Below, in pieces: positions 17,480 through 27,325 of a stretch of DNA of 64,000 nt (its first letter is position 1; the number at the start of each line of letters is the position of its first letter). This DNA is from Blattabacterium cuenoti STAT (GTDB lineage Bacteria; Bacteroidota; Bacteroidia; Flavobacteriales; Blattabacteriaceae). Location of the stretch: positions 248,001-312,000 of the forward strand of contig NZ_AP014608.1 in assembly GCF_003573915.1 (NCBI RefSeq). Reading direction: 5' to 3'. The position numbers and the translations under genes were made by a program. The notes beneath the pieces are model-generated. The model searched no databases, was not told the origin of the DNA, and saw only the letters and a list, made by a program, of their open reading frames with translations.

Positions 17480-18963
17480 AAAAACTATTAAAAGATATTT
17501 TGAAAAAAGTGCATGTATTAAACATAATAGGAAAAGATCCTTTTAAATTTATAGAAGGAATTTCTATAAATTCTAAAATAGTAAAAACCAATATGATTTT
17601 TGTGGCTATAAAAGGAAAAAAAACAGATGGACACCAATTTATTATAGATGCAATTCAAAAAGGCGCTAATACTATAATTTGTGAAAAAAATTTTTTCTCT
17701 TTTATTCCTAATATTTTTTATAAAAAAATTACTTATGTATTTGTTTCAAATTCTATGGAAGCTTTAGGAATTATATCATCTAATTTTTATGATCATCCTA
17801 CAAAAAAAATAAAATTAATAGGAATTACCGGAACAAATGGAAAAACTTCTGTAGCTACGATTCTTCATTATTTATTTTCTAGAATGGGAGAAAAAAATAT
17901 TCTTATTTCTACTATGGGAATAAAAATATTATCTATAAAATATCCTACTATACATACAACCCCGAATATTATAGAAATAAATAAATATTTAAATATTTCA
18001 ATCCAAAAAGGATGTAGATATGCTTTTATGGAAGTAAGTTCACATGGAATACATCAAAAAAGAATATCAGGATTATTATTTCAAGGAGGAGTTTTTACGA
18101 ATATTACACATGATCACTTAGATTATCATAGATCTTTTGACCATTATTTATCTACTAAAAGGCTTTTTTTTAAAAATTATTTATCTAAAAAAGCTTTTGC
18201 ATTAGTTAATGCCGATGATGAAAATTCGTATAAAATGATAAAAAAAATTTTAGCTAAAACCTATTTTTACGGTATTAAAAAAAATTCCAATTTCAAAATT
18301 GGAATTTTAAAAGAAGATATGAATGGAAACGAATTGTTAATTGAGGGTCATAAAATTTTTACCTATCTAATAGGAAGATTTAATATCTATAATCTATTAG
18401 CTAGTTACGCTACATCTATTTTATTAGGAAAAAAGAAAGATGAAATCCTTAAAAAAATTAAATATGTAAAACCTATTAAAGGTCGTTTTGAGAAGTTTTT
18501 ATCCAATTCTGGAATTCAGATTATTATAGATTATGCTCATAATCCAGATGGATTAAAATCTATTTTAAATACTATTAAAATCATAAAAAAAGATAATGAA
18601 AAATTAATTTGTATCATAGGTTGTGGAGGAAATAGAGATAGAAAAAAACGTCCTTTAATGGGGAAAATTTCTTATGAAACATGTGATATCTCTATTTTTA
18701 CATCCGATAATCCTAGAGATGAAGATATCAATAAAATATTCAATGATATGAAAAATTTTAAACCATATCTAAAAAAAAAATCTATTTTAACTTTTGTAAA
18801 ACGAGAAGAAGCTATTCAAAATGCAATTCAAATTGCAAAAAAAAAAGATATTATTCTAATAGCTGGAAAAGGACATGAAACTTTTCAAGAAATTAAAGGA
18901 AAACGTCATTTTTTTAATGATATGAAAATTACTAAAAATTTGTTAAAAATTTACGATAAATAA
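17476..18963 (+). CDS. murE: UDP-MurNAc-tripeptide synthetase (meso-DAP-adding)
   Basis: Adds the third stem-peptide residue to UDP-MurNAc-L-Ala-D-Glu. The ATP loop is GITGTNGKTS (116-125). The DNPR motif (411-414, in TSDNPRDED) is the signature for meso-DAP rather than lysine specificity, in accord with dapF in this window. It is 495 residues long. Two A10 runs (18771-18780 and 18837-18846) lie in frame near the C-terminus, making the gene unusually prone to slippage. It is followed by mraY after 4 bases. Confidence 0.96.
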   Translation: MKKLLKDILKKVHVLNIIGKDPFKFIEGISINSKIVKTNMIFVAIKGKKTDGHQFIIDAIQKGANTIICEKNFFSFIPNIFYKKITYVFVSNSMEALGIISSNFYDHPTKKIKLIGITGTNGKTSVATILHYLFSRMGEKNILISTMGIKILSIKYPTIHTTPNIIEINKYLNISIQKGCRYAFMEVSSHGIHQKRISGLLFQGGVFTNITHDHLDYHRSFDHYLSTKRLFFKNYLSKKAFALVNADDENSYKMIKKILAKTYFYGIKKNSNFKIGILKEDMNGNELLIEGHKIFTYLIGRFNIYNLLASYATSILLGKKKDEILKKIKYVKPIKGRFEKFLSNSGIQIIIDYAHNPDGLKSILNTIKIIKKDNEKLICIIGCGGNRDRKKRPLMGKISYETCDISIFTSDNPRDEDINKIFNDMKNFKPYLKKKSILTFVKREEAIQNAIQIAKKKDIILIAGKGHETFQEIKGKRHFFNDMKITKNLLKIYDK

Positions 18964-18967
18964 CAAG

Positions 18968-20134
18968 ATGATTTATTTTTTTAAATTTTTAATTATAAAT
19001 TCTATTTTTTATAGAGCAATTATCGCTTTTTTTTTATCATTTTGTACAGCTTTGATTTGTTATCAAACAATTATATATTGGAATCAAAAAAATAGTATAA
19101 TAGGAGAAAAAATACGAGATCTTGGACTTATTGGTCAAAAAGAAAAAGAAGGAACCCCAACTATGGGAGGTCTTGTTTTTATATTTTCCACATTAATTTC
19201 TACAATATTATTTTCTACTTTAAATAATGTATATGTATTAATGTTAATAATAGCTACATTGTATATGGGTTGTGTTGGCTTTATAGATGATTACCTTAAA
19301 ATAAAATATAATAAAAAAGGACTTAGTGTAATGGGAAAAATATTTAGTCAAATTTTATTAGGAATTTTTATTGGAATCATTATGTATTTTAACACAAATA
19401 TTTCTCTTCAAAAAGGAAAAATAGAATCAGAAAATTCACATTTTTATGGATTTTATACTACTATTCCCATTTTTTCTTCCATATATCATAATCATGAATT
19501 TAATTATGCAACTTGTTTAAGTTGGTATAATAAAAAATGGAAAAAATATACATGGATTATTTACATTCCTATTGTTATTGGAATTATTACGTTTTTATCC
19601 AATGGAACTAATTTAGCTGATGGAATAGATGGATTAACAGCTGGAATTTCTTCTATTATTTTTTCTATTTTTTCTTTATTTTCTATAATTGCCAGTAGCA
19701 AAATATATTCATCCTATTTTCATTTTATATATATTCCTCATTTAGAAGAAATTATTATATTTTCTTTTTCTTTTTTAGGATCTTTAATAAGTTTTCTTTG
19801 GTATAATACTTATCCAGCCCAAATTTTTATGGGCGATACTGGAAGTTTAACTATAGGAAGTGTTATTGCAATAATAGCTATTATAAATAGAAAAGAATTA
19901 ATATTGCCTATTTTATGTGGAATTTTTTTTATTGAAAATATTTCTGTACTCATACAAGTATTATATTTTATATATTCTAAAAAAAAATATGGAAAAGGAA
20001 GAAGAGTTTTTTTAATGGCCCCTTTACATCATCATTTCCAAAAATTAGGATATCATGAAAATAAGATTTTCAATCGTTTTATTATCATACAAATGATGCT
20101 TTCTATATTAGTATTTTTTTTATTAACTCTATGA
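18968..20134 (+). CDS. mraY: Phospho-N-acetylmuramoyl-pentapeptide transferase
   Basis: Integral membrane enzyme that moves phospho-MurNAc-pentapeptide onto undecaprenyl phosphate to form lipid I. KEGTPTMGG near the N-terminus, the acidic FIDDYLK loop, NGTNLADGIDGLTAG, FMGDTGSL and the PLHHHFQ cytoplasmic loop are all present, with about ten hydrophobic segments. It is 388 residues long. A long insert (about 155-205) between TM segments is typical of Bacteroidetes MraY. Overlaps murD by 4 bases (ATGA). Confidence 0.96.
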   Translation: MIYFFKFLIINSIFYRAIIAFFLSFCTALICYQTIIYWNQKNSIIGEKIRDLGLIGQKEKEGTPTMGGLVFIFSTLISTILFSTLNNVYVLMLIIATLYMGCVGFIDDYLKIKYNKKGLSVMGKIFSQILLGIFIGIIMYFNTNISLQKGKIESENSHFYGFYTTIPIFSSIYHNHEFNYATCLSWYNKKWKKYTWIIYIPIVIGIITFLSNGTNLADGIDGLTAGISSIIFSIFSLFSIIASSKIYSSYFHFIYIPHLEEIIIFSFSFLGSLISFLWYNTYPAQIFMGDTGSLTIGSVIAIIAIINRKELILPILCGIFFIENISVLIQVLYFIYSKKKYGKGRRVFLMAPLHHHFQKLGYHENKIFNRFIIIQMMLSILVFFLLTL

Positions 20135-21515
20135 TAGAAACAAGCACAATGAAAAAAAAATTTATAGTTATTTTAGGTGGAAAAGAAAGTGGAATAGGAG
20201 CCGCTTTGCTAGCTAGAAAAAATGGATTAAAGATATTTTTATCGGATTCTGGAATTATTTTAAATAGATACAAGAAAATTTTAATAAAAAATAAAATTTT
20301 TTTTGAAGAAAAAGGCCATACAGAGAATATAATTATTCAAAATGCTATTAAAGTGATAAAAAGTCCTGGAATTTCCAGAAATAGTCCTTTGATAAAAAAA
20401 ATAAATTCCCTAGGGATTCCTATACAATCCGAATTAGAATTCGGAAAAGGTTACATCGAAAATTCTTATGTTATCGGAATTACAGGAAGCAATGGAAAAA
20501 CAACAACTTGTTCCATTATTTATAAAATTCTTAAAAAAGAAGGAATAAATGTAGGTTTATCAGGAAATATTGGAAAGAGTTTCTCTAAAACAATTACAAT
20601 AAAAAAAAAGATGTTTATATTTTAGAAGTGTCTAATTTTCAATTAGATGACTGTTTAAATTTCAGATCAAATATTGCCGTATTATTAAACATAACAAGAG
20701 ATCATTTAAATAGATATTATAATAATATTGAGAATTATATTGATTCCAAATTTAAGATAGCAACTTTTCAAAAAAAAGAAGATATTTTTATTTACAATTA
20801 TGATGATTCTATAATAAGAGAAGGGTTAAAAAAGTATCACATTGCATCTCAATGTATTCCTTTTTCTATAAAAAAAGAATTACGTACAGGCGCTTATGTA
20901 AAAGATAACAAAATATTTATACGAAATCAGAAAAATCAAGAAATATACTTTTTGAATATAAAAGATATTCCTTTAACAGGAGATCATAATCTCTATAATA
21001 TTATGGCTTCATTAATTATATCCGAAATATTAAATATAAAAAAAGAATCAATAATTTCCATATTATTAAAACTGAAATCAATAAAACATCGTATGGAAAA
21101 AATATTAAATATAAATGGAGTACAATTTATTAATGATTCTAAAGCCACTAATGTAAATTCCGTTTTTTATGCATTAAAAAGTATAAATACACCTATTATA
21201 TGGATAGCAGGAGGAGAAGATAAAGGAAATAATTATATAGAACTAATTCCTTTGGTTAAAAAAAAAGTAAAAGCTATAATTTGTTTAGGAAAAAACAATG
21301 AAAAAATTATAAATTTTTTTAAAGATACCATTGATATAATTTTGGAAACAAAACATATTCAAAAAGCTGTTTATATCGCTTATATATTATCCTCTTATGG
21401 AGATAGTGTTTTATTCTCTCCTGCTTGTTCCAGTTTTGATCTGTTTAAAGATTATAAGGAAAGAGGAAATAAATTTAAACAAGAAGTAAGAAAACTAATT
21501 TATGATAATTTATGA
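20131..21515 (+). CDS. murD: UDP-MurNAc-L-alanine:D-glutamate ligase, split by a one-base shift
   Basis: Adds D-Glu to UDP-MurNAc-L-Ala. The first frame (from 20131) contains the ATP loop ITGSNGKTTT and NIGKSF, then hits a TAG at 20623-20625. Just before it is an A9 run (20601-20609). With one more A the frame reads KKKDVYILEVSNFQLDD, the normal MurD sequence, and continues to 21515. The second half keeps LNITRDHLNRY, GDHNLYN, NDSKATN, WIAGGEDKGN and CSSFDLFKDYKERG. Intact motifs on both sides suggest a working gene rescued by slippage (or a base-call error), not an old pseudogene. MurD is essential if murein is made. The end overlaps ftsW by 14 bases. Confidence 0.93.
20601..20609 (+). other. 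A9 slippage site at the murD frame break
   Basis: A run of nine A residues sits exactly where the murD reading frame must gain one base to continue. Addition of one A by the polymerase, or a ribosomal -1 shift, would restore the full protein. Confidence 0.8.
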
Positions 21516-22686
21516 AAAAATAGATCTATTTTTAAAACAATATATAAAAGGAGATAGATATTTATGGGCTTTCATATCTTTATTAGCTATATTTTCATTT
21601 TTACCAGTTTATTCTGCTAGTACAAACTTAGTTTCTACATATGGAGAAGGAAATACAGCTTTTCGTTATTTATTTAAACATGCTATTTTTTTGTTAATTG
21701 GATTTTGTATTCTTTTTTTTACTCAATTTATAGACTATAAATATTTTTACAAAATGTCTATTCTTTTCATTCCTATAATATTCATTTTACTAATTTTTAC
21801 AATGAATCAAAGAAAAGAATTAGATGGAGTAAATGCTTCTCGTTGGTTATACATTCCTATTATAAATATATCTTTTCAAACTTCCAGTATCGCTGGATTA
21901 GTTCTTTTTGTTTATTGTGCTAGATATTTATCTCAAAAAAAGAAAAAACAAATTAACTTAAAAAATTCTTTTTTTCCTTTGATATTTCCAGTATTTTTAA
22001 TTGTTGGCCTTATTTTTCCTTCTGATGGATCTACTGCTGTTATTATTTTTTCATCCGTTTTAATTTTATTTTTTATAGGAGGGATTCCATTAAAAAGTGT
22101 TATAGGATTTCTTATAATGGGATTTTTATTATCAGGAATATATATTTATTCTGTTATAAAATGGGGAGATAAAAAACCTATGAATCGAGTTTATACATGG
22201 AAAAGTCGTATAGAAAATTTTTTGGATCATAAATCTAAAAAAAGTTATCAAATGGAACAATCTAAAACAGCTATCGTTTTAGGAAATAAATTTGGTAGGG
22301 GGCCTGGAAAAAGCGTTTTAAAAGCTTTTCTCCCCCAATCTTCTTCAGATTTTATCTATGCAATTATCATAGAAGAATATGGGGCTATTGGAGGTGTTAT
22401 CCTTTTATTCATTTATATACTAATTCTCATAAGAATTATGATAATAGCTACGAAAGTTAAAAATTATTCTTGTTCTTTATTGGTTCTTTCTGTAGGGTTT
22501 CCTATTATTAATCAAGCACTAATTAATATGGGAATCGCTGTTGGTTTATTTCCAGTAACAGGGCAAACTTTGCCTTTGATTAGTGCTGGAGGAACTTCTA
22601 TATGGGTTACTTTTTTAAGTTTTGGAATCATATTAAGCGTCAGTAGAATGATATATCCTTCTTTAAGCGAAGCTAAATCACACTAA
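21502..22686 (+). CDS. ftsW: SEDS-family septal peptidoglycan polymerase FtsW
   Basis: Membrane glycosyltransferase that polymerises lipid II at the division site with FtsI. It has about ten membrane segments and the SEDS features DGSTA, RVYTWKSRIENF, GRGPGKS, DFIYAIIIEEYG and PLISAGGTSIW. It is 394 residues long. Position between murD and murG favours FtsW over RodA. Its start lies inside the last codons of murD. Confidence 0.94.
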   Translation: MIIYEKIDLFLKQYIKGDRYLWAFISLLAIFSFLPVYSASTNLVSTYGEGNTAFRYLFKHAIFLLIGFCILFFTQFIDYKYFYKMSILFIPIIFILLIFTMNQRKELDGVNASRWLYIPIINISFQTSSIAGLVLFVYCARYLSQKKKKQINLKNSFFPLIFPVFLIVGLIFPSDGSTAVIIFSSVLILFFIGGIPLKSVIGFLIMGFLLSGIYIYSVIKWGDKKPMNRVYTWKSRIENFLDHKSKKSYQMEQSKTAIVLGNKFGRGPGKSVLKAFLPQSSSDFIYAIIIEEYGAIGGVILLFIYILILIRIMIIATKVKNYSCSLLVLSVGFPIINQALINMGIAVGLFPVTGQTLPLISAGGTSIWVTFLSFGIILSVSRMIYPSLSEAKSH

Positions 22687-22709
22687 AATTATATATAGAT
22701 TAACTCATC

Positions 22710-23831
22710 ATGAATAAAAAAAACTATAATATTTCACCAATACCTAAAATAATCATTGGAAGTGGAGGAACCGGAGGTCATATATATCCAGGAATAGCTA
22801 TTGCTAACGAACTTAAAAAAAGAATTCCAAAAATCGAAATTTTGTTTATTGGATCTAAAAATCATATGGAAATGCAAAAAATACCAAAATTTGGATATTC
22901 CATTGAAAAAATTTGGATTTCAGGTGGAAAAGATAAATTTTTTTCTATATCATGTTTTTTTTTATCTATACAATTGATATATAGCTTTTTTGTAGCAAAA
23001 AAAATTATGAAAAAATTTTCTCCAGATATAGTTATCGGAACAGGTGGTTTTGTTAGTTTTCCTATTTTATATGCTGCAAAAAAAAATAAGACACCTATTT
23101 TGATTCAAGAACAAAATTCTTTTCCTGGATTGACCAATAGAATATTTTCTCGTTATGCAAATAAAATATGCATTGCTTATGAACAAGCAAAAAAATATTT
23201 TCCAAAAGAAAAAACGATTATAACTGGAAATCCAGTTAGATCTGAAATATTACACTTGCCTAGTAAAGAAAAAGCTTGTATTGATTTAGGGTTAAATATA
23301 AAAAAACCGATTATTCTATCTATAGGAGGAAGTCAAGGATCTAATAGCATTAATAATGCTTGGATAAAAGGATTAAAAAAAATAATTGAATTAGATCTGC
23401 AACTAATTTGGCAAGTAGGAAAAATTGATTTTTATAAAATTAAAAAAAATAAAATATCTCATCATTCGAATATTATTTTTATGGAATTTATTGAAAATAT
23501 ACCAATGTGTTATGCTGCAGCAGATATTGTTGTATCTAGAGCTGGAGCTTTGACTATATCAGAAATATGTTTAATAGGAAAACCATATATATTGATTCCT
23601 TTTCCTTGGTCTTCAAATAATCATCAAAATGAAAATGCTAAAATATTAGAAGAAAAAAAAGCAGCTTTCATTATAAAAGATGAGGAAATAGAAAAAAAAT
23701 TAGTGAATTCTGTTATTAAATTAGTAAATGATTCCAATATGAAAAAAAAAATGAGTAAAAACCTATTAGAATTAGGAAAACCTAAAGCAACAAACGATAT
23801 TGTAAACGAGATTTTACAAATTATTTTATGA
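22710..23831 (+). CDS. murG: UDP-GlcNAc:undecaprenyl-PP-MurNAc-pentapeptide transferase
   Basis: Converts lipid I to lipid II on the inner leaflet. GSGGTGGHIYPGIAIA is the first glycine-rich loop, followed by GTGGFVSFP, the EQNSFPGLTNR acceptor region, GGSQGS and the UDP-GlcNAc-binding SRAGALTISEI and NHQNENA. It is 373 residues long. The stop overlaps the murC start by 4 bases. Confidence 0.96.
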   Translation: MNKKNYNISPIPKIIIGSGGTGGHIYPGIAIANELKKRIPKIEILFIGSKNHMEMQKIPKFGYSIEKIWISGGKDKFFSISCFFLSIQLIYSFFVAKKIMKKFSPDIVIGTGGFVSFPILYAAKKNKTPILIQEQNSFPGLTNRIFSRYANKICIAYEQAKKYFPKEKTIITGNPVRSEILHLPSKEKACIDLGLNIKKPIILSIGGSQGSNSINNAWIKGLKKIIELDLQLIWQVGKIDFYKIKKNKISHHSNIIFMEFIENIPMCYAAADIVVSRAGALTISEICLIGKPYILIPFPWSSNNHQNENAKILEEKKAAFIIKDEEIEKKLVNSVIKLVNDSNMKKKMSKNLLELGKPKATNDIVNEILQIIL

Positions 23832-25213
23832 ACCTAAACAAAATTGATTTTTTTTATTTTATAGGAATAGGAGGAATGGGAATGAGTTCCCTAGCTATAT
23901 ATTTTCATACCATGGGGAAAACTGTTTATGGTTATGATCAAAATGAAACCTTTTTGACAAAAGAATTAGAAAAAAAAGGAATATCTATCAATTATAATGA
24001 TAGTATAGAAATTTTACCAAAATGGGTATTATCTGAACAATGTTTAATTGTGTATACTCCAGCTATTCCTAGTCACCATAAACAATGGATGTATTTAAAA
24101 AAATATGGTAAAAATATAAGAAAACGTTCTCAAATATTAGCTCTAATTACAAAAAATAATATTTGTATAGCCATAGGAGGAACACATGGAAAAACAACTA
24201 CTTGCACCTTGTTAGGACATATTTTATATAGTTCTGGAATGAATGTCACTGCTTTTTTAGGAGGTATATCTGAAAATTATCAATCTAATTTAATATTGAA
24301 TCATGTATTAAACAGAAAAAAAATTTTTTTGGTAGAAGCAGATGAATTTGACCGTTCTTTTTTATATTTATCTCCTAATATAGCATGTATAACGTCTTTT
24401 GATCAAGATCATGTGGACACTTATCCAAAAAAAGAAAATCTGAAAGAAGCTTATATAGCCTTTTCAAATAGAATCAAAAAACCATATAAAAAAATATTTC
24501 TTTGCCAAGAAGAATCCTTTCAATCCAATAATGCTATATATTATTCTATAATACAAAAAAAAAATTATTATTCCGATCATCTTTATATGAAAGAAAATAA
24601 ATGGTATTTTGATTTTCATACTCCTACAGAAACATGGAAATCTTTGCCTTTACCTATTCCAGGTGAACATAATTTAAAAAACGTTACTGCAGCGTTAGCT
24701 ATTTCTGATTATATAAAAATTCCTAAAGAAGAAATTAGAAAAGCTTTATTTTTATTTAAAGGAATTAAAAGAAGATATTCCATTCATTATCAATCCTCAA
24801 ATAAAATATATATAGATGATTACGCGCATCATCCTACAGAAATTAATGCTTTAATCGATACTGTAAAAAAATGTTTTCCCAATAAAAAAATATTGGGAAT
24901 TTTTCAACCTCATTTATTTAGTAGAACTAAATTTTTTGAAAAATCTTTTGCTAAAAGTTTAGAAAATCTTGATATTTTAATTTTACTGGATATTTATCCA
25001 GCTAGAGAATTTCCCATAAATGGAACAATAAATTCTAATTCTAATAGATTTTTCGAAAAAATAAAAATGAGTTATAAAGAAAGATCTACTTTTCCCAAAG
25101 TTTTAGAAAAGATTAAAAAAAAACATTTTGATATTATTCTAACAATAGGAGCTGGAAATATAGATACCTTAATTCTTCCTATTAAAGAATGGTTATATAA
25201 ACGATATGGATAA
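23828..25213 (+). CDS. murC: UDP-N-acetylmuramate:L-alanine ligase
   Basis: First Mur ligase, joining L-Ala to UDP-MurNAc. An N-terminal Rossmann motif GIGGMGMSSLA (13-23) is followed by the ATP loop IGGTHGKTTT, EADEFDRSF, DQDHVDTY, GEHNLKNV and IDDYAHHPTEI. The 461 residues are normal length. A run of ten A (24555-24564) lies in frame in the middle of the gene, another potential slippage point. It overlaps ftsQ by 8 bases. Confidence 0.96.
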   Translation: MNLNKIDFFYFIGIGGMGMSSLAIYFHTMGKTVYGYDQNETFLTKELEKKGISINYNDSIEILPKWVLSEQCLIVYTPAIPSHHKQWMYLKKYGKNIRKRSQILALITKNNICIAIGGTHGKTTTCTLLGHILYSSGMNVTAFLGGISENYQSNLILNHVLNRKKIFLVEADEFDRSFLYLSPNIACITSFDQDHVDTYPKKENLKEAYIAFSNRIKKPYKKIFLCQEESFQSNNAIYYSIIQKKNYYSDHLYMKENKWYFDFHTPTETWKSLPLPIPGEHNLKNVTAALAISDYIKIPKEEIRKALFLFKGIKRRYSIHYQSSNKIYIDDYAHHPTEINALIDTVKKCFPNKKILGIFQPHLFSRTKFFEKSFAKSLENLDILILLDIYPAREFPINGTINSNSNRFFEKIKMSYKERSTFPKVLEKIKKKHFDIILTIGAGNIDTLILPIKEWLYKRYG

Positions 25214-25946
25214 ATCAATAAAAAATAAAAATAATAAAACATCCTTAATCATTATTTTATTATTATATATGATTTGTATGACATCGCTTTTTTGTTTTTC
25301 TAAAAAAACACATCAAAATAGAACTTTAAAAAAATTTTATATTGTTATTGATCCTTTATCTAAGAATCATTTTGTTAATGAAAAAATTGTTAAAAATATT
25401 CTATTTTATAATAATAAAACAAAAAAAATAGGTCAATTATGTATATTAAAAATGGAACAAAAATTAAATAATTACCCTTTTATCAAAAAATCTGAAGTGT
25501 TTATTAGTGTAAATGGAACTATAAATATTAAAATTTGGCAAAAAGAACCCATATTAAGAATCAAAAATGGAAATAAAGAATCTTATCTTACTAAAGATGC
25601 AGAAAATTTAGAACTTTCTTCTCTTTATTCATCAAAAGTGGTTTTAGCAAAAGGCTTCTTTTCAAAAGAAGAGAAAAAATATTTAGCAAATTTAGTAAAA
25701 TTTATAAACTCTGATGAGTTATTAAAAAACCAGATTATTAGCATAAAAAAAAATAATAAAAATTTATTTGTTTTAATTCCAAAAATAGGGAACCATTACA
25801 TTATATTAGGAGATATAAAGGATTTTAAAAAAAAATTGAATAAATTAAAAGCATTTTATAATCAGTATCTAAATAAAATAGATATCAGTCAATATAAAAG
25901 TATTGATTTACAATATAAAGACCAAGTAGTCGCAAAAAAAAGATAA
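25206..25946 (+). CDS. ftsQ: FtsQ-like cell-division protein
   Basis: Bitopic septal protein linking cytoplasmic and periplasmic divisome parts. It has a short Lys/Asn-rich cytoplasmic tail, one membrane helix (about 13-31), then a POTRA-like region with YPFIKKSEVFISVNGTINIKIWQKEP, which is the FtsQ/DivIB signature, and a beta domain. It is 246 residues long. Primary sequence is weakly conserved; position between murC and ftsA makes the call secure. Confidence 0.88.
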   Translation: MDKSIKNKNNKTSLIIILLLYMICMTSLFCFSKKTHQNRTLKKFYIVIDPLSKNHFVNEKIVKNILFYNNKTKKIGQLCILKMEQKLNNYPFIKKSEVFISVNGTINIKIWQKEPILRIKNGNKESYLTKDAENLELSSLYSSKVVLAKGFFSKEEKKYLANLVKFINSDELLKNQIISIKKNNKNLFVLIPKIGNHYIILGDIKDFKKKLNKLKAFYNQYLNKIDISQYKSIDLQYKDQVVAKKR

Positions 25947-25950
25947 GTCT

Positions 25951-27315
25951 ATGGAATATCAAGATATAGCTATAGGTCTTGATGTGGGAACCACAAAGAT
26001 TGTAGCTATGGTAGGAAGGAGAAATGAATATAATAAAATTGAAATTTTAGGCATAGGTAAATCTAAAAGTGTAGGTGTACATAGGGGGGTTGTAAACAAT
26101 ATAACTCAAACAATTGAAGCTATTCGTGAAGCGGTATCTGAAGCAGAACATAGTTCTGGTTTAAAAATAAAAGAAGTTGTTGTTGGAATAGCAGGACAGC
26201 ATATTAGAAGTTTACAACATAATGATTATATTACTAGATTAGATTTTGAAAATGTCATTAGTCAAAAAGATATACAAAAATTGATAGATCAAGTTCATAA
26301 ACTGATCATGCAACCAGGAGAAGAAATTATTCATGTTCTTCCACAAGAATATAAAGTCGATAGTCAAGCAGAAATAGGAGAACCAATAGGAATGTATGGA
26401 AGTCGTTTAGAAGCAAATTTTCATGTAGTAGTAGGACAAATTTCTTCAATCCGAAATATTGGAAGATGTGTAAAAGCTGCAGGATTGAATTTGTCTGGAA
26501 TGACCTTAGAACCTTTAGCTTCTGCTGAAGCTGTATTAAGTACAGAAGAAAGAGAAGCAGGAGTTGCTTTAGTGGATATAGGAGGAGGAACCGCGGATAT
26601 TGCTATATTTAAAGATAATATTATTCGTCATACTGCCGTGATCCCTTCTGGAGGAAATGTCATAACTGAAAATATTAAGACAGATTGTTTGATTATTGAA
26701 CGACAAGCCGAATTACTAAAAATAAAATTTGGATCTGCATGGCCAGGAGAAAATAAAGAAACGGAAATTGTTTGTATTCCTGGATTAAGAGGGCGTGATC
26801 CTAAAGAGATTTCTTTAAAACACCTTTCCAAAATTATTCATATACGAGTATGTGAAATTTTAGAACAAGTAAATTTAGAAATAAAAAATTATGGAAATGA
26901 AGAACAAAAGAAAAGACTAATTGCGGGATTAGTCATGACAGGTGGAGGGGCTCAACTTAAACATATTCGTCCATTAACAGAATATATTACTGGAATGGAC
27001 GTTCGTATAGGTTATTCTAATGAACATATAGCAGGAGGGGAAAATGGTATTATAAGTAATCCAGAATATGCAACATCTATAGGATTAGTAATTAAAGGAC
27101 TTGATGATAATAAAAAAAGATATTGTTGTACAACCGCAGATATAGGACACAGATATGATGAACATTCTGAGTCGATTTCTACAAAGTTTTATAATAAAAA
27201 TCGTAGATTGAATTCTGAAGAGGGTAAAAATCATAAAAATAAAAAGAATAAAACAAAATCTTTTCTTGAAATTTGGGCAGATAAATTCCGTCAAATATTG
27301 AATGATACAGAATAA
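25951..27315 (+). CDS. ftsA: Cell-division actin-like protein FtsA
   Basis: Membrane-tethered actin homologue that anchors FtsZ filaments and recruits later divisome proteins. GLDVGTTKIVAMVG (9-22) is the phosphate-1 loop, SHS2-domain residues follow, and DIGGGTADIAIF is phosphate-2. GLVMTGGGAQLKHI is the adenosine motif. The C-terminus has a basic, amphipathic-like end (KSFLEIWADKFRQIL) suited to membrane binding. It is 454 residues long. GC content is slightly higher than in neighbouring genes, as expected for a conserved protein. Confidence 0.96.
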   Translation: MEYQDIAIGLDVGTTKIVAMVGRRNEYNKIEILGIGKSKSVGVHRGVVNNITQTIEAIREAVSEAEHSSGLKIKEVVVGIAGQHIRSLQHNDYITRLDFENVISQKDIQKLIDQVHKLIMQPGEEIIHVLPQEYKVDSQAEIGEPIGMYGSRLEANFHVVVGQISSIRNIGRCVKAAGLNLSGMTLEPLASAEAVLSTEEREAGVALVDIGGGTADIAIFKDNIIRHTAVIPSGGNVITENIKTDCLIIERQAELLKIKFGSAWPGENKETEIVCIPGLRGRDPKEISLKHLSKIIHIRVCEILEQVNLEIKNYGNEEQKKRLIAGLVMTGGGAQLKHIRPLTEYITGMDVRIGYSNEHIAGGENGIISNPEYATSIGLVIKGLDDNKKRYCCTTADIGHRYDEHSESISTKFYNKNRRLNSEEGKNHKNKKNKTKSFLEIWADKFRQILNDTE

Positions 27316-27325
27316 AAAATATGAA

